This document shows positions 8,917 through 19,764 of a stretch of 64,000 nt of DNA, one piece after another. The translations under genes and the position numbers were made by a program. This DNA is from Kangiella aquimarina DSM 16071 (GTDB taxonomy: Bacteria > Pseudomonadota > Gammaproteobacteria > Enterobacterales > Kangiellaceae): NCBI RefSeq assembly GCF_000374105.1, contig NZ_KB893650.1:676862-740861 (forward strand), written 5' to 3'. The notes under the pieces are model-generated. The model was not told the DNA's origin and did not search any database. It was given only the letters and a program-made list of their open reading frames with translations. Numbering within the stretch: position 1 is the first letter of the stretch; the number at the start of each line of letters is the position of its first letter.

Positions 8917-9639
8917 ATGACTGAAGAAACTCCGAAAATATTAGTAGTTGATGATGACGTTCGTTTGCGAAGCCTGCTGGAGCGTTATCTTAAAGAACAG
9001 GACTTTATGGTTCGTACGGTCGAAAATGCCGAACAGATGGACCGTTTTCTGGAGCGTGAGAACTATCACCTGATGGTGCTGGACTTGATGCTTCCGGGAG
9101 AAGATGGTCTATCCATTTGCCGTCGTCTGCGTTCTCAAAATAACCCCATCCCTATTATTATGCTGACAGCCAAAGGCGATGAAGTGGATCGTATCGTTGG
9201 CCTTGAGGTCGGTGCCGATGATTATCTGGCCAAACCTTTCAATCCACGCGAGTTGTTGGCTCGAATCCGTGCCGTGTTACGTCGTCAGGCCAAGCATATT
9301 CCCGGCGCACCGAGTAATTCTGAAACTGTTGTCAGCTTTGGTCGCTTCACACTGAATCTCGCTACGCGTGAGATGACTGATGATGGCAATCCAATCTCGT
9401 TAACCAGCGGTGAGTTTGCAGTCCTTAAGTCTTTGGTAGAGCATGCTCGCCAGCCGCTTTCTCGCGATAAGCTGATGAATCTTGCTCGTGGTCGTGACTA
9501 TTCAGCCCTGGAGCGCAGCATTGATGTACAGGTGTCGCGACTGCGTCGTCTGATTGAGGCTGATCCGGCACATCCGCGTTATATCCAGACGGTCTGGGGT
9601 GTGGGTTATGTTTTTGTTCCGGATGGTGGTGAGGCCTGA
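8917..9639 (+). CDS. ompR: Two-component response regulator OmpR
   Basis: A 240-residue OmpR-type regulator. The receiver (residues ~7-120) has the acidic pocket Asp12-Asp14, phospho-acceptor Asp56, Thr84 and Lys106. The winged-helix DNA-binding domain (~145-235) has SLTSGEFAVLKSLVEH and the recognition region LERSIDVQVSRLRRLIE. It lies 50 nt upstream of envZ with the same polarity and is divergent from tex. In known systems OmpR-P controls porins and the osmotic response. The regulon here is unknown. Confidence 0.95.
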   Translation: MTEETPKILVVDDDVRLRSLLERYLKEQDFMVRTVENAEQMDRFLERENYHLMVLDLMLPGEDGLSICRRLRSQNNPIPIIMLTAKGDEVDRIVGLEVGADDYLAKPFNPRELLARIRAVLRRQAKHIPGAPSNSETVVSFGRFTLNLATREMTDDGNPISLTSGEFAVLKSLVEHARQPLSRDKLMNLARGRDYSALERSIDVQVSRLRRLIEADPAHPRYIQTVWGVGYVFVPDGGEA

Positions 9640-9689
9640 TCTGCAGGCCTTGCTATGATTCGTTTCTGAGCCTTTCAATTTAATCTTTC

Positions 9690-10994
9690 ATGCGTATTCT
9701 GCCTAAAACTGCTTTTGGCCGCATTGCTGTCCTGGTTGGCTGTTTGCTGCTGATTAATCAGTGGGTGTCCTATTTATCGATCTCATGGTACGTAGCGCAA
9801 CCTTCGATGAAGCAGTTGGTTCAGTTGCTTTCTGCGGATGTGAAAACATCACTGGAGTTACAGGCTCTGGAGTTTGAGGGCAAAATTGATGGCAGCGTGC
9901 GTCAGCAAATCATGGATAACCAGCGCATTCAGTTTATTTCAACGCGCATGGGTGAGCCCAAGCAGCTACGTGAAGCGCGACCTTATAGTGTCTTGACGGA
10001 GCAGCTGGCAGAAAGCCTTGGTGTCAGTGAAAGTCAGACTGAAATGCGGGTAGAAGAATCCGACAACATCTATTATTGGATTAAGTCACCGCAACATACC
10101 AATGTCTGGCTCAGAATCGCGATGGACCCCTTCGAAGGCTTTTATATCCACCCACCGGTGGTCTACATATCGGTCATATTATTGTTAAGTTTGCTCGGAG
10201 GCTGGATTTTTACCAAGCAGATCAGCCGCCCACTTCGTCGCCTGGAGTTTGCTGCACGCGAAATTGGTCGTGGTGACAATCCCGGCCAGTTAAAGGAAGA
10301 GGGGCTTGAGGAAATGGTTACGGTGACTCGAGCCTTTAACCAGATGGCTCGTAATGTGCAGCAACTGGAGCAGGATCGTAACCTGCTGTTGGCAGGTGTT
10401 TCCCATGATCTTCGAACCCCATTAACCCGTATTCGTCTGGCGACAGAATTCATGGGCGATGCGGATGAAGAGTTACGCGAAGGCATTGTGCGTGATACCG
10501 AAGATATGGATCAGATTATTGACCAGTTCATTTCGTTCGTACGTGATGGCCGCGATGAACGCGAGCAGCTGGGCGATCTCAATGCGCTGGTTGAAGAGTG
10601 CATCAAGTCGGTTCGATTGCAGACTCAGGACATCAGTTTTGAGTTGGGGAAATTACCGAAAATCTATTTTAAGCCTCTAGCGATGAAGCGATTAATCACT
10701 AACTTGATTATGAATGGCCTGAAATATGCTGGACCGCCCTTAAAAGTAACCACTACATTAAATAACAACATGATCCAGCTTTCGGTATTGGATGAAGGGC
10801 CGGGCATAAAAGATGCTGAAATGGAGCACTTATTCCAGCCATTTTCTCGAGGTGATTCGGCGCGTAGTGGTGGTGGATCCGGATTAGGGTTGGCAATTGT
10901 TCGCCGGATTGCTGAAATGCATGGTGGCACGGTCACTTTGCATAACCGTGCCGAAAAGGGATTGGAAGCTCGTTTACAGATCCCTGTTCACTAA
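9690..10994 (+). CDS. envZ: Sensor histidine kinase EnvZ
   Basis: A 434-residue membrane kinase: first membrane helix ~10-32, periplasmic sensor ~35-155, second helix ~156-174, HAMP ~175-228, DHp domain with phospho-acceptor His239 in [16 protein letters not shown], and a HATPase domain with [10 protein letters not shown] (N box), DEGPGI (G1) and [11 protein letters not shown] (G2). It phosphorylates and dephosphorylates OmpR. Its stop overlaps the convergent hslO stop by 4 nt. Weak SD-like sequence precedes ATG 9690, and translation may depend on ompR. Confidence 0.93.
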   Translation: MRILPKTAFGRIAVLVGCLLLINQWVSYLSISWYVAQPSMKQLVQLLSADVKTSLELQALEFEGKIDGSVRQQIMDNQRIQFISTRMGEPKQLREARPYSVLTEQLAESLGVSESQTEMRVEESDNIYYWIKSPQHTNVWLRIAMDPFEGFYIHPPVVYISVILLLSLLGGWIFTKQISRPLRRLEFAAREIGRGDNPGQLKEEGLEEMVTVTRAFNQMARNVQQLEQDRNLLLAGVSHDLRTPLTRIRLATEFMGDADEELREGIVRDTEDMDQIIDQFISFVRDGRDEREQLGDLNALVEECIKSVRLQTQDISFELGKLPKIYFKPLAMKRLITNLIMNGLKYAGPPLKVTTTLNNNMIQLSVLDEGPGIKDAEMEHLFQPFSRGDSARSGGGSGLGLAIVRRIAEMHGGTVTLHNRAEKGLEARLQIPVH

Positions 10995-11863
10995 TTGACT
11001 GACTGGCTACCCTGATTGGTGGTAACCAGTTCGGCAATTTCTTGCTGAGTAAACACTTCTTTCTTGCTACAAAAATCACATACCAGCTCTACCTTACCAT
11101 CATGTTCCTCTGCCAATTGCATCAGCTCCTGTGGCTCAATGGTTAACAAGGCCCGCTCATTACGTTCGCGCGAGCATCCGCATTGGAACTGGATAGGTTT
11201 GGCGTCGTATAAAGTGACCTTATCCTGATGGAATAGACGATACAGCAGGTCATGGTGAGACAGGCTCAAGGCTTCTTCATCAGTGATAGTTTCGGCAAGT
11301 GTCGTGACATGTTCAAAGGCAGCGGCTTTATCTTTTTGCTGACTAGAGTCATCAGGCATCGCTTGAAGAAATACACCATTGATACGGTTTTCCCCGACAA
11401 AGAGCTTCAGATAAGTAGGTAACTGCTCTGAGCTGGTGAAGTAATCTTCAAGACATTCAGACAAGCTTTCTTTTTCTAGCGATACGATACCTTGATAGCG
11501 GTGGCCCTGCTCAGGTTCGATGGTAATGGCTAAAGTGCCGCCCTGAGTCCATTGCTTAAAATTGTAGTCGCTAACTTCAGGATCCAATGGGTGCATAACA
11601 CCACGTATATGCCCGTGATTATTACATTCAGTGACCAGTAATTTGACTTGAGAAGGGCTTTGTAGCTGGAGTGAAACCCTGCCTTCAATCTTTATTATTT
11701 CGGCCATCAGTGCAGTAGCGGCCAATGCTTCACCCAGCAGATGGCGCAGAGTTTTTGAGTATTGGTGCTGATCGCAGATGGTTTGAAAGCTTTTCTCAAG
11801 GCTGATGATTTCTCCGCGAATGGGTAAATCAGCAAAGGTAAATCTCTGGATAAGATCTGACAT
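10991..11863 (-). CDS. hslO: Redox-regulated holdase chaperone Hsp33
   Basis: This 290-residue protein has the Hsp33 fold and the C-terminal zinc redox switch: Cys228-X-Cys230 and Cys262-X2-Cys265. Under oxidative stress and unfolding conditions these cysteines lose zinc and form disulfides, which activates chaperone holdase activity in the cytoplasm. Length is normal (E. coli 292). hslR lies directly upstream on the same strand with 37 nt between the genes, as in E. coli. Confidence 0.95.
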   Translation of the reverse strand: MSDLIQRFTFADLPIRGEIISLEKSFQTICDQHQYSKTLRHLLGEALAATALMAEIIKIEGRVSLQLQSPSQVKLLVTECNNHGHIRGVMHPLDPEVSDYNFKQWTQGGTLAITIEPEQGHRYQGIVSLEKESLSECLEDYFTSSEQLPTYLKLFVGENRINGVFLQAMPDDSSQQKDKAAAFEHVTTLAETITDEEALSLSHHDLLYRLFHQDKVTLYDAKPIQFQCGCSRERNERALLTIEPQELMQLAEEHDGKVELVCDFCSKKEVFTQQEIAELVTTNQGSQSVN

Positions 11864-11900
11864 GGTTACTCTCTAAAATTGGTTAGTATTGCTAAGGGTC

Positions 11901-12287
11901 TTAATCTTTTTCCTGCTGGCGCAGAAAACGGTGGATCTGGCGACGTTGCTTTTTATCGGGCTTATGTTCCGAGTAGGGCATCGATTGTCGTTGCACTACA
12001 AGCTGTTCTCGCTTCTGGATACTTTCTTCGGTCTCTCTGTAAAGTGTTTCAGCTACTTTGGCAGGGCCTCTTTGTTCGGATAAGCCCTCCACAATGACGG
12101 TTTTCTCAGCAAAGCCTTGACGAATCTTGATGCTCATTCCAAGCTGAACCTGTCGACTGGGTTTACCACGAACCCCATCGCAATGTACTTTCCCACCCTC
12201 GATGGCAGCTTTCGCCAGGGCGCGTGTTTTGAAAAAACGTGCAGCCCAGAGCCATTTGTCTAACCTTACTTGATTGTCAGTCACCAT
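11901..12287 (-). CDS. hslR: Heat-shock ribosome-associated protein Hsp15 (S4 domain)
   Basis: This 128-residue protein has an N-terminal S4 RNA-binding domain (VRLDKWLWAARFFKTRALAKAAIEGGKV, residues 7-34) and a basic C-terminal tail (DKKQRRQIHRFLRQQ). Hsp15 binds 50S subunits carrying a stalled nascent chain and helps recycle them. Length matches E. coli Hsp15 (133). It is upstream of and co-oriented with hslO. The 140-nt gap to gspC holds divergent promoters. Confidence 0.93.
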   Translation of the reverse strand: MVTDNQVRLDKWLWAARFFKTRALAKAAIEGGKVHCDGVRGKPSRQVQLGMSIKIRQGFAEKTVIVEGLSEQRGPAKVAETLYRETEESIQKREQLVVQRQSMPYSEHKPDKKQRRQIHRFLRQQEKD

Positions 12288-12427
12288 CTTGAACCTTACT
12301 ATTCTTTACAGTATGTTGCTTGCTTTCTCAGCGCCTGCGTGGGAATATTCCAATTATAGGCGATCTGCAGGAAGGATGCCGTACAATTACGAGGGAACAC
12401 AACGACTTTTCGTGACAACAGTAACTC

Positions 12428-13381
12428 ATGAATCCTATAACTCAAAAAATAAGCCAGTTTGTGCAACAACGGGGTAGGTTGATTGCGCAGGTACTAGCCG
12501 CTTTATTGACTGTAATCACTTTGTATATAGTCGCAAAGCTAATATGGTTGTGGATTGGATTTTTTCAACCACCACAACAAGCAGCACCTGTCGTTCAAAC
12601 ACGTCCCCAGCAAACCAATCGCCCAGCTGTTGATATCAACAAGCTGGTGTCCTTGCATGTCTTCGGTGAGGCTGGTCGAGTCGAAGAAGAAACCGTACAA
12701 GCTGAAGAAACGCGCCTCAACCTAAAGTTATTGGGTACTTATGTATCCGATGAGGAAGAGCTATCCAGCGCTATCATTCAGGCCAATGGGCGTGATGAGA
12801 AAGCTTACTTTATCAATGACAAGTTGCAGGTAAGCGGTAATGTGGTGTTGGAAAAGGTCGAAACATTAAAAGTTATCTTGAGAAATAATGGCAAGCTGGA
12901 AACTCTAACTTTAGAAGAGCAGCTTAATCAGAGTGCACTTGAAAAGCCGAAACAGTCACTGGTTCCTTCGGAGCCTGGAGCTGGGGAAAGAACCATTGAT
13001 AAAAGGCGTGATTCTCGCTTAACCAGTGAGCTGGCCGAGATGAAGGATAAGGTATTTACCGATCCTCAGTCACTTGCAGATTTAGCCAAATTTGAGCAGG
13101 TCGTCGATGAAAGTGGTGTGGTAACAGGTTATAAAGTTGCCCCTGGCAGCGACCCAAGAATGTTCGCTCGACTTGGCTTAAGACGCAATGATGTCATCAA
13201 GTCAGTTAATGGAACACAACTCAATGAACAGGGTTTATTGGGTATCGCCAACGAGTTGACCAGTGCAGATTCGCTGGAAATTACAATTGAGAGAGATGGA
13301 CAGCCCGTAACACTATTGCTGGGTTTGTCAGAGCTGTCACAGCAGCAAAAGTCAGATCCAAATGAGAGAAGAATCCAATGA
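12428..13381 (+). CDS. gspC: Type II secretion protein GspC
   Basis: A 317-residue bitopic inner membrane protein: one membrane helix (~20-45), a Pro/Gln-rich linker, the homology-region domain (~70-150; LNLKLLGTYVSDEEELSSAIIQ), and a C-terminal PDZ-like domain (~215-300; GLRRNDVIKSVNGTQLNEQG). GspC links the inner membrane platform to the secretin GspD and helps pick substrates. The coding region overlaps gspD by 4 nt. It is the first gene of gspC-N and is divergent from hslR. Confidence 0.93.
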   Translation: MNPITQKISQFVQQRGRLIAQVLAALLTVITLYIVAKLIWLWIGFFQPPQQAAPVVQTRPQQTNRPAVDINKLVSLHVFGEAGRVEEETVQAEETRLNLKLLGTYVSDEEELSSAIIQANGRDEKAYFINDKLQVSGNVVLEKVETLKVILRNNGKLETLTLEEQLNQSALEKPKQSLVPSEPGAGERTIDKRRDSRLTSELAEMKDKVFTDPQSLADLAKFEQVVDESGVVTGYKVAPGSDPRMFARLGLRRNDVIKSVNGTQLNEQGLLGIANELTSADSLEITIERDGQPVTLLLGLSELSQQQKSDPNERRIQ

Positions 13382-15510
13382 TACAGAGACTCAAGAAAAT
13401 TCGTATGAAACAGCTGGGTAGCAGCCTAACCATGTCGCTTTGTGCTGCAGGCCTGTTACTGTCTTCGTTTAGCGCGAATGCGGAAAGGCTTAATGTCAGA
13501 GACGCTGATATTCGTGAGGTGGTTGAAACGGTTGCCAAAATCACCGGCAAAACCATGATCGTTGATCCTCGTGTGAAAGGGTTAAAAGTAACCATCATTA
13601 CTGCGGGTAATGTGGACTACACCAAGGACCAAATTTATAACATCTTTGTTTCAGCACTTCAGGTTCATAAGTTCCAGGCGATTGAAGCAAATGGTGTGGT
13701 TAAAATTGTTCCGGATCAGCAGGCGCGTTCAGAGTACTCCCCGGTTAACGTTTCCAATCTGGATGATTATGGTGACCGTTATATCACTCAGGTGATTCCT
13801 GTTCAGAATGTTGATGCGCAACAAATCATGAACGTACTACGTCCTCTGGTATCCCCAACGTCAGGTCATTTGTTTGCTGTGCAGGGAACCAATACTTTAA
13901 TCCTTCATGACTCAGCTTCTAATGTGCGTCGAATTAGTGAAATTATTGACCGTACAGATAAAGCTAACGACGAAGAGATAGAAGTCATTCCACTGGAGCA
14001 TGCATCAGCAAGTGAAATCGTTCGTATTCTGGAAAGTTTAAATCGTAGTGGACGCCAGCAACAGGGTAATGAAGTACAGGAACCTCGCTACGTTGCGGAT
14101 GAACGAACCAACAGTATTTTGCTCAGTGCAAATGATCGTCAAAGAGTTCGTCTACGTGCGCTGATTAGTAGCCTGGATCGTCCATTGAACTCCATGGGCA
14201 ATACCAAAACAGTATTTTTGAAATATGCCAAGGCTGAGCAGGTTGCAGAAGTTCTTTCCGGCATTGGCGAAATTAAGCAAAAAGAAGAAGCTGCGGCATC
14301 TGGTCGCGGCGGAGCTGGAACGGCTGGAACGGGTGGTATCGCAGCACAGAGATCGTTATATAGCATTCAACCGCATGAAGAAACTAATGCTCTAGTATTG
14401 ACTGCACCACCAGATATTATGCGTGAGTTTGATTCTGTAATTCGTGCGCTGGATATTCGCCGTAAACAGGTTCATGTAGAAGCCATTATTGTTGAGATCT
14501 CGGATAATAAAGCGAAAGAATTAGGTATTCAGTGGCTGTTCTCGCCTGAAGGCAGCAGCACAACACCAGGCGGTGTGGTTAATTTTACTAACACAGGCCC
14601 AGGTATTGGTCAGGTTGCCGCTGGCGCAATTTCAGCTCGTGGAACTGAAGAAGAAGTGTTTGTCAGAGATCCTGATACCGGTGTAATCACAGGTACAGAA
14701 ACAATTCGTACCGGTGGTGATAATGGTGCAGCACTGGCTGAAGTGTTAGGTGGCATGCAAGGGCTTGGTTTAGGCGTTGCCAGGATTAGACCGGACGGCT
14801 TTAGCTGGGGCGCTTTCATTCGTGCTTTAGAGGGCGTGACTGATTCTAATACGCTTTCCCGCCCAAGTGTGACGACTCTTGATAATGTTGAGGCAATCTT
14901 CAAGTCTGGTCAGGAAATTCCAATTATTACCGGTTCAACACTAGGCGATAATAACTCAAATCCGTTCCAGAATGTTGAGCGTAAAGATGTGGGTGTGATG
15001 CTTAAGCTGACACCACAAATTAACGAAGGCAATTATGTCCGTCTTGATATTGAGCAGGAAGTGTCTTCAATCGCTGGTTCAACCAACGTAGACGTAGTAA
15101 CCAACAAACGTGAAGTGAAAACTTCTGTGTTGGTTCCCGATGGCGGCATGGTTGTACTGGGCGGTTTGATTGATGATGACATTCAACAAAGCTCTCAGAA
15201 AGTACCTATTCTTGGAGATATTCCAGTATTAGGTCATGCGTTTAAATCACAGCGCACCCAAAAAATTAAACGTAATCTGATGATCTTCATTCACCCAACT
15301 GTGTTGAAAGATGATGAAGAACTACGTGAAATAAGTAGTGCTAAATACAGTTATATCAGAGCGCAGCAGATTGAGCAGGCCAATCGTGGTATTAGCCTAA
15401 TGCCTGAAGAGGACTCTGAAGTTCTGCCTACTTACGATGAAGCATTGGTGTTACCACCAACTTATGAAGAGTATATGCTAGACGAAGACGGTGAGGCTAA
15501 GGAAGACTAA
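13378..15510 (+). CDS. gspD: Type II secretion outer membrane secretin GspD
   Basis: A 710-residue secretin with a signal peptide ending near SFSANA (~36). N0 domain ([26 protein letters not shown]) and N1-N3 repeats (~115-340) are followed by the secretin C domain (~350-640) with [15 protein letters not shown] and [14 protein letters not shown] near the end. A Gly/Ala-rich insertion lies in N3 (~302-318). The protein multimerises into the outer membrane channel. A C-terminal acidic extension could be the S-domain that binds a pilotin, but no pilotin gene is in the window. It overlaps gspC by 4 nt and gspE by 1 nt (TAATG). Confidence 0.95.
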   Translation: MIQRLKKIRMKQLGSSLTMSLCAAGLLLSSFSANAERLNVRDADIREVVETVAKITGKTMIVDPRVKGLKVTIITAGNVDYTKDQIYNIFVSALQVHKFQAIEANGVVKIVPDQQARSEYSPVNVSNLDDYGDRYITQVIPVQNVDAQQIMNVLRPLVSPTSGHLFAVQGTNTLILHDSASNVRRISEIIDRTDKANDEEIEVIPLEHASASEIVRILESLNRSGRQQQGNEVQEPRYVADERTNSILLSANDRQRVRLRALISSLDRPLNSMGNTKTVFLKYAKAEQVAEVLSGIGEIKQKEEAAASGRGGAGTAGTGGIAAQRSLYSIQPHEETNALVLTAPPDIMREFDSVIRALDIRRKQVHVEAIIVEISDNKAKELGIQWLFSPEGSSTTPGGVVNFTNTGPGIGQVAAGAISARGTEEEVFVRDPDTGVITGTETIRTGGDNGAALAEVLGGMQGLGLGVARIRPDGFSWGAFIRALEGVTDSNTLSRPSVTTLDNVEAIFKSGQEIPIITGSTLGDNNSNPFQNVERKDVGVMLKLTPQINEGNYVRLDIEQEVSSIAGSTNVDVVTNKREVKTSVLVPDGGMVVLGGLIDDDIQQSSQKVPILGDIPVLGHAFKSQRTQKIKRNLMIFIHPTVLKDDEELREISSAKYSYIRAQQIEQANRGISLMPEEDSEVLPTYDEALVLPPTYEEYMLDEDGEAKED

Positions 15511-17039
15511 TGGCTGAACAAATGGCAACTAAACAATCTGAGCATGAAACGGAAGCCGTTACCAAAGAAGTAGGCTTTCGCCCCTTGCCATTTAGCTTTG
15601 CCAAGCGTCATGGTGTCTTTTTGATACGAACTGATGATGGTATGCAGTGCTACATGCGAGAGGGTACAGCTCCGCAGGCCTTGCTCGAAGTGCGCCGTCA
15701 TTACCCTCATCGTTTCCAGATTGAAAAACTGAATGAGACAGAATTCGAAAGTCGTCTTAGTGCTTTTTATCAGTCCGGAACTGCAGATGCGCGCCAGACT
15801 ATGGAAGACCTTGGCGATGAGATGGATCTGTTCCGCCTGGCTGAAGAAATGCCAGAAACAGAAGACTTGCTCGAAGCCGAAGACGATGCACCGATCATTA
15901 AACTGATCAACGCACTACTGACCGAAGCCATTAAAGAAAATGCTTCGGATATCCACATTGAAACATTCGAGAAAACATTATCGGTTCGATTCCGCGTTGA
16001 TGGCGTGTTGCGTGAAGTTTTACAGCCCAATCGTAAGTTAGCTCCATTGCTGGTTTCACGTATTAAAGTAATGGGCAAGCTCGATATTGCGGAAAAACGT
16101 ATCCCGCAGGATGGTCGAATTGCTCTAAGAATTGCTAATCGCGCGGTGGATGTTCGTGTATCTACTATGCCATCAAGCTTTGGCGAGCGGGTAGTACTTC
16201 GTTTATTAGATAAAGAAGCCGGGCGTCTTGAGTTTTCGCATCTGGGTATGGAACCGAAAACGATGCAGCTGATGAGCGATTTGCTGCATAAACCGCATGG
16301 CATTATATTGGTAACGGGTCCGACAGGTTCCGGTAAGACGACAACCTTGTATGCGGGCTTGTCACTTCTTAATAACTCCACTCGAAATATTCTCACAGTT
16401 GAAGATCCCATTGAGTATCTGATCGATGGTATTGGTCAGACTCAGGTTAACCCAAAAGTGGATATGACATTTGCCCGTGGGCTCCGCGCTATTCTGCGTC
16501 AGGATCCTGATGTGGTGATGGTCGGTGAGATTCGAGATTTGGAAACTGCGCAAATTGCAGTTCAGGCAAGTTTGACCGGTCACCTGGTTTTATCAACTTT
16601 GCACACCAATACCGCAATTGGTGCGGTAACCCGTATGCAGGATATGGGGGTTGAGCCTTTCCTGTTATCGACAAGTTTATTAGGTGTATTAGCTCAACGC
16701 TTAGTCAGAAGACTCTGTCCTGAGTGTAAAAAGCCGGCAGTTGCCAATCAGAAAGAATGTGAATTAATGGGCTTTGATGCTTCAAATCCACCAACCATCT
16801 ATCATCCTGATGGCTGCGAAGCCTGTAACTATCATGGCTATCGTGGACGTCAGGGTATTTATGAGTTAGTTATGATTGATGATCAGATGCGTACCATGAT
16901 TCATAACAATAACAGTGAGCAGGAAATGGAACGCCATGCGCGTAAGTTTACGCCGAGTATACGCGCAGATGGTCGTCAACGTGTACTTGAGGGGATGACC
17001 TCAGTAGAAGAAGTCTTGCGTGTAACGCGGGAGGATTAA
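15510..17039 (+). CDS. gspE: Type II secretion ATPase GspE
   Basis: A 509-residue secretion ATPase. N1E domain (~20-110) interacts with GspL; the ATPase core has Walker A GPTGSGKT (residues 270-277), an Asp box ([10 protein letters not shown]), Walker B ([12 protein letters not shown]) and a His box ([11 protein letters not shown]). A zinc-binding four-cysteine element follows (CPEC ... CEAC, ~402-440). ATP hydrolysis on the cytoplasmic face drives pseudopilus assembly. Start and stop codons overlap its neighbours by one base each (TAATG), a sign of coupled translation. Confidence 0.97.
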   Translation: MAEQMATKQSEHETEAVTKEVGFRPLPFSFAKRHGVFLIRTDDGMQCYMREGTAPQALLEVRRHYPHRFQIEKLNETEFESRLSAFYQSGTADARQTMEDLGDEMDLFRLAEEMPETEDLLEAEDDAPIIKLINALLTEAIKENASDIHIETFEKTLSVRFRVDGVLREVLQPNRKLAPLLVSRIKVMGKLDIAEKRIPQDGRIALRIANRAVDVRVSTMPSSFGERVVLRLLDKEAGRLEFSHLGMEPKTMQLMSDLLHKPHGIILVTGPTGSGKTTTLYAGLSLLNNSTRNILTVEDPIEYLIDGIGQTQVNPKVDMTFARGLRAILRQDPDVVMVGEIRDLETAQIAVQASLTGHLVLSTLHTNTAIGAVTRMQDMGVEPFLLSTSLLGVLAQRLVRRLCPECKKPAVANQKECELMGFDASNPPTIYHPDGCEACNYHGYRGRQGIYELVMIDDQMRTMIHNNNSEQEMERHARKFTPSIRADGRQRVLEGMTSVEEVLRVTRED

Positions 17040-18262
17040 TGGCCGCGTTTGAATATGTTGCTCTAGATGCTCGCGGAAAGCAGAAAAAAGGTGTTCTGGA
17101 AGCCGACACTCCTCGCCAAATTCGCCAGCAATTAAGAGAAAAAGATATGACGCCACTGGAAGTGGTTCATATTGGTGATGCGCAGAAAGCGCGTGAAAAA
17201 AGCTCAGGCGGATTCTTCAAACCTTCCATCAAAGTAGCCGATCTGGCACTAGTTACCCGCCAGTTGGCCACTCTGGTTAAAGCTGCTCTGCCGATTGAAG
17301 AAGCATTAAAAGCGGTTGCCGATCAAACCGATAAAGGCAAAGTTAAGAGTATCATTCTTGGCGTACGTGCCAAAGTTCTTGAAGGGCATACTTTAGCCGA
17401 TGGCATGGCAGAATTCCCCAACGTCTTTAATGAACTCTATCGCTCCATGGTTGCTGCCGGTGAGCGTGCGGGTCATCTGGATAAGGTTCTTAATCGATTA
17501 GCTGATTACACCGAGCGCCGTCAGAAGATTAACAGCAAAGTATCAGCTGCAATGGTCTATCCGGTGGTATTGATACTGGTGGCAGTGGGTGTGGTATCCG
17601 GCTTGATGGTCTTTGCCGTTCCTAAGGTTGTAGAACAATTCACTCACATGAGTCAGGAGCTTCCAGTACTGACAAAAATCTTAATTGGTATCAGTGACTT
17701 TGTAATTAACTATGGCCTCTATGTTTTGATATTACTGATTCTGATGTTTATTGGAATGAGATATTGGTTACGCAATGAAGACAATAAACGCAGATGGCAT
17801 GCCAAAATATTGAAGATGCCAGTCTTTGGTCGTCTATCAAGTAATCTCAACACGGCTCAATTTTCAAGTACCTTAAGCATTTTGCATTCCAGCGGAGTTC
17901 CATTGCTCGAAGCCATGAATATTGGCGGCAAAGTGTTGTCTAATTTAAAGATGCGACAGGCAGTTAAAGAAGCAGCCATCAAAGTTCGCGAAGGTAGTAG
18001 TCTGAAAGTGGCGCTACAACAGTCCAGTTTATTCCCGCCAATGATGATTCACATGATCGGCAGTGGTGAAGCCAGTGGCGAATTGGAGCAAATGTTGCAA
18101 CAGGTCTCGGACAATCAGGAGAGCCTGTTTGAAAATAGTGTTGATGTGGCACTGAATATAATGGGGCCGCTTATTATCTTGGCTCTCGGCGGTATGGTGA
18201 TGTTCATTGTACTGGCCATGATGCTACCTATTTTTGAATTGACTAATTCTATTACAAGTTAA
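17039..18262 (+). CDS. gspF: Type II secretion inner membrane platform protein GspF
   Basis: This 407-residue polytopic protein has two T2SSF cytoplasmic domains (~70-190 and ~270-390; each with the LATLVKAALPIEEAL / TLSILHSSGVPLLEAM pattern) and membrane helices near 170-190, 220-240 and 375-400. The N-terminal FEYVALDARGKQKKGVLEAD is a family signature. It anchors GspE and pseudopilins in the inner membrane. It starts one base into the gspE stop and is followed after 20 nt by gspG. Confidence 0.96.
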   Translation: MAAFEYVALDARGKQKKGVLEADTPRQIRQQLREKDMTPLEVVHIGDAQKAREKSSGGFFKPSIKVADLALVTRQLATLVKAALPIEEALKAVADQTDKGKVKSIILGVRAKVLEGHTLADGMAEFPNVFNELYRSMVAAGERAGHLDKVLNRLADYTERRQKINSKVSAAMVYPVVLILVAVGVVSGLMVFAVPKVVEQFTHMSQELPVLTKILIGISDFVINYGLYVLILLILMFIGMRYWLRNEDNKRRWHAKILKMPVFGRLSSNLNTAQFSSTLSILHSSGVPLLEAMNIGGKVLSNLKMRQAVKEAAIKVREGSSLKVALQQSSLFPPMMIHMIGSGEASGELEQMLQQVSDNQESLFENSVDVALNIMGPLIILALGGMVMFIVLAMMLPIFELTNSITS

Positions 18263-18282
18263 CTATTTTTTTCGGAGTAGAA

Positions 18283-18753
18283 ATGAAACGTATATTGCGC
18301 AAACAGAAAGGTTTTACCTTAACTGAAATTTTGATTGCATTGGCAATCGTTGCCATTATGGGAACCGTAGTAACATTAAGTTTGCTAGGCAACACTGACA
18401 AAGCCAACCTGCAAAAACTAAAGTCGGATTTGGGTACCATTGAAATGGCATTACAGAATTACAAACTGGACAATGGCTACTATCCGTCTACCGAACAGGG
18501 CTTACACGCTTTAATTGAAAAGCCGACTACCAACCCTGTACCACAGAATTACCCACGAAATGGCTATCTTGGCACTCGAGCCATTCCAACCGATCCGTGG
18601 AAGCGTGAATATATTTATATGCAGCCTGGCCGTAATCACGATTACGATCTGTATACATTAGGCGCAGACGGCCGTCCTGGTGGTGAAGGCGAAAATATGG
18701 ACATCAGTCCCTGGAATGTACATGAAGCCAATTTCAACCGCGACAATCAGTAA
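18283..18753 (+). CDS. gspG: Major pseudopilin GspG
   Basis: This 156-residue prepilin has a basic leader and the cleavage site KG^FTLTE with Glu at +5, then a hydrophobic helix (ILIALAIVAIMG). The C-terminal region carries the calcium-binding loop pattern of GspG (DPWKREY ... GADGRPGGEGENMDISPWN). A strong CGGAG site precedes ATG 18283. It forms the shaft of the pseudopilus after processing by a prepilin peptidase; no gspO/pilD is in this window. Confidence 0.96.
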   Translation: MKRILRKQKGFTLTEILIALAIVAIMGTVVTLSLLGNTDKANLQKLKSDLGTIEMALQNYKLDNGYYPSTEQGLHALIEKPTTNPVPQNYPRNGYLGTRAIPTDPWKREYIYMQPGRNHDYDLYTLGADGRPGGEGENMDISPWNVHEANFNRDNQ

Positions 18754-19366
18754 GACAAAACTTCACCGCTCAATTATTCAAGCAGGTTTTACCCTGCTTG
18801 AAATTCTTATAGCGCTGGCGATTGCCAGTATTATGCTTTCTGTCGCGGTCATCGCATTTTCTGATAACGATGCTGCAAAACTTAAGAATAAAGCGCACCA
18901 GTTATATGGATTGATGCAAATTGCACAGGAAGAGTCGATCCTGCGCGGTGTAGAAATTGGCATTAGGGTGAAGCAGGATGGATACAGTTTTCTGATCTAC
19001 GATGGAACTCGCTGGAATCCATTACAGGAGCATACATTATTAAGGGATGTAGAGCTCGAAGAGCCGATTGAAATGTATGTCAATGTAGAAGGTCAGGAGG
19101 CCCTACTGGCTAATTCAGAAGCTGATGACGAATCGGTCGAAGAGCAGGATGGTGATCAGGATGCGAATAAAGAGATTAAGCCACCACAGATTTTCATGCT
19201 TTCAAGTGGTGAGATGAATGAGTTTACAGTCACCATAGGCTTGGATCGTGATGAACCCAAATTTTATCGGATAACCGGCAATTATTTGGGCGAAATAAAT
19301 TTTGAACCTGCAATGGAAGGGCACTATCGGCACGATTGGGATTTAGAGCTCAATGAGCCATTTTAG
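18722..19366 (+). CDS. gspH: Minor pseudopilin GspH
   Basis: The prepilin site is QAG^FTLLE, with Glu at +5 and a helix ILIALAIASIMLSVAVIAF. The open frame runs back to 18680, but ATG 18722 (or 18716) gives a more typical 22-residue leader; both starts lie inside gspG, overlapping it by about 30 nt, and no good ribosome-binding site is visible, which suggests translation coupled to gspG. The product is ~214 residues. An acidic low-complexity insertion (about residues 125-152, Glu/Asp-rich) is unusual for GspH. It is a tip component of the pseudopilus. Confidence 0.85.
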   Translation: MKPISTATISKTKLHRSIIQAGFTLLEILIALAIASIMLSVAVIAFSDNDAAKLKNKAHQLYGLMQIAQEESILRGVEIGIRVKQDGYSFLIYDGTRWNPLQEHTLLRDVELEEPIEMYVNVEGQEALLANSEADDESVEEQDGDQDANKEIKPPQIFMLSSGEMNEFTVTIGLDRDEPKFYRITGNYLGEINFEPAMEGHYRHDWDLELNEPF

Positions 19367-19383
19367 TTAGTTGAAAGAAATTG

Positions 19384-19764
19384 ATGATAGCAAATCACAC
19401 AAAACAGAAAGGCTTGAGTTTGCTAGAGCTATTAATTGCTCTGGCAGTGTTTGCTATTTTCATTACCCCTATGTTAACCGGATTATATGCTGCAAGTGTG
19501 ACCGCTATTGGCAATTCTAAAGAGCGAACATTGGCCAGTTACATTGCGCAAAACCATTTAGCAGAATTACAACTGGAAGATGAATGGCCTTCAACCGGTA
19601 AAAAGCAGGGCGAGGTAGAGTTCGCAGGTCAGGAATGGCGCTGGGAACAAGAAGTAGTCAATACCGCTAACGAAGATATGCGTAGAGTGACGGTAACTAT
19701 TTTGTTAGGAGAGCAAGGTAGCTTCTCCATGATTGGTTTCGTTGGCAAGACAGAGAAACGCTAA
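19384..19764 (+). CDS. gspI: Minor pseudopilin GspI
   Basis: This ~126-residue prepilin has the site KG^LSLLE, Glu at +5, then LLIALAVFAIFITPML. Length and position between gspH and gspJ match GspI, which starts the pseudopilus tip complex with GspJ and GspK. An in-frame TTG lies one codon upstream (19381); ATG is preferred. The C-terminal ERRVTVTI-like strand (MRRVTVTILLGEQG) is typical. The stop overlaps gspJ by one base (TAATG). Confidence 0.9.
   Translation: MIANHTKQKGLSLLELLIALAVFAIFITPMLTGLYAASVTAIGNSKERTLASYIAQNHLAELQLEDEWPSTGKKQGEVEFAGQEWRWEQEVVNTANEDMRRVTVTILLGEQGSFSMIGFVGKTEKR

Noticed and set aside
15770-16411. 213-codon minus-strand ORF inside gspE
   Set aside because: It is antisense to a well-supported ATPase gene, has a Ser/Arg-rich composition typical of shadow frames and no ribosome-binding site.
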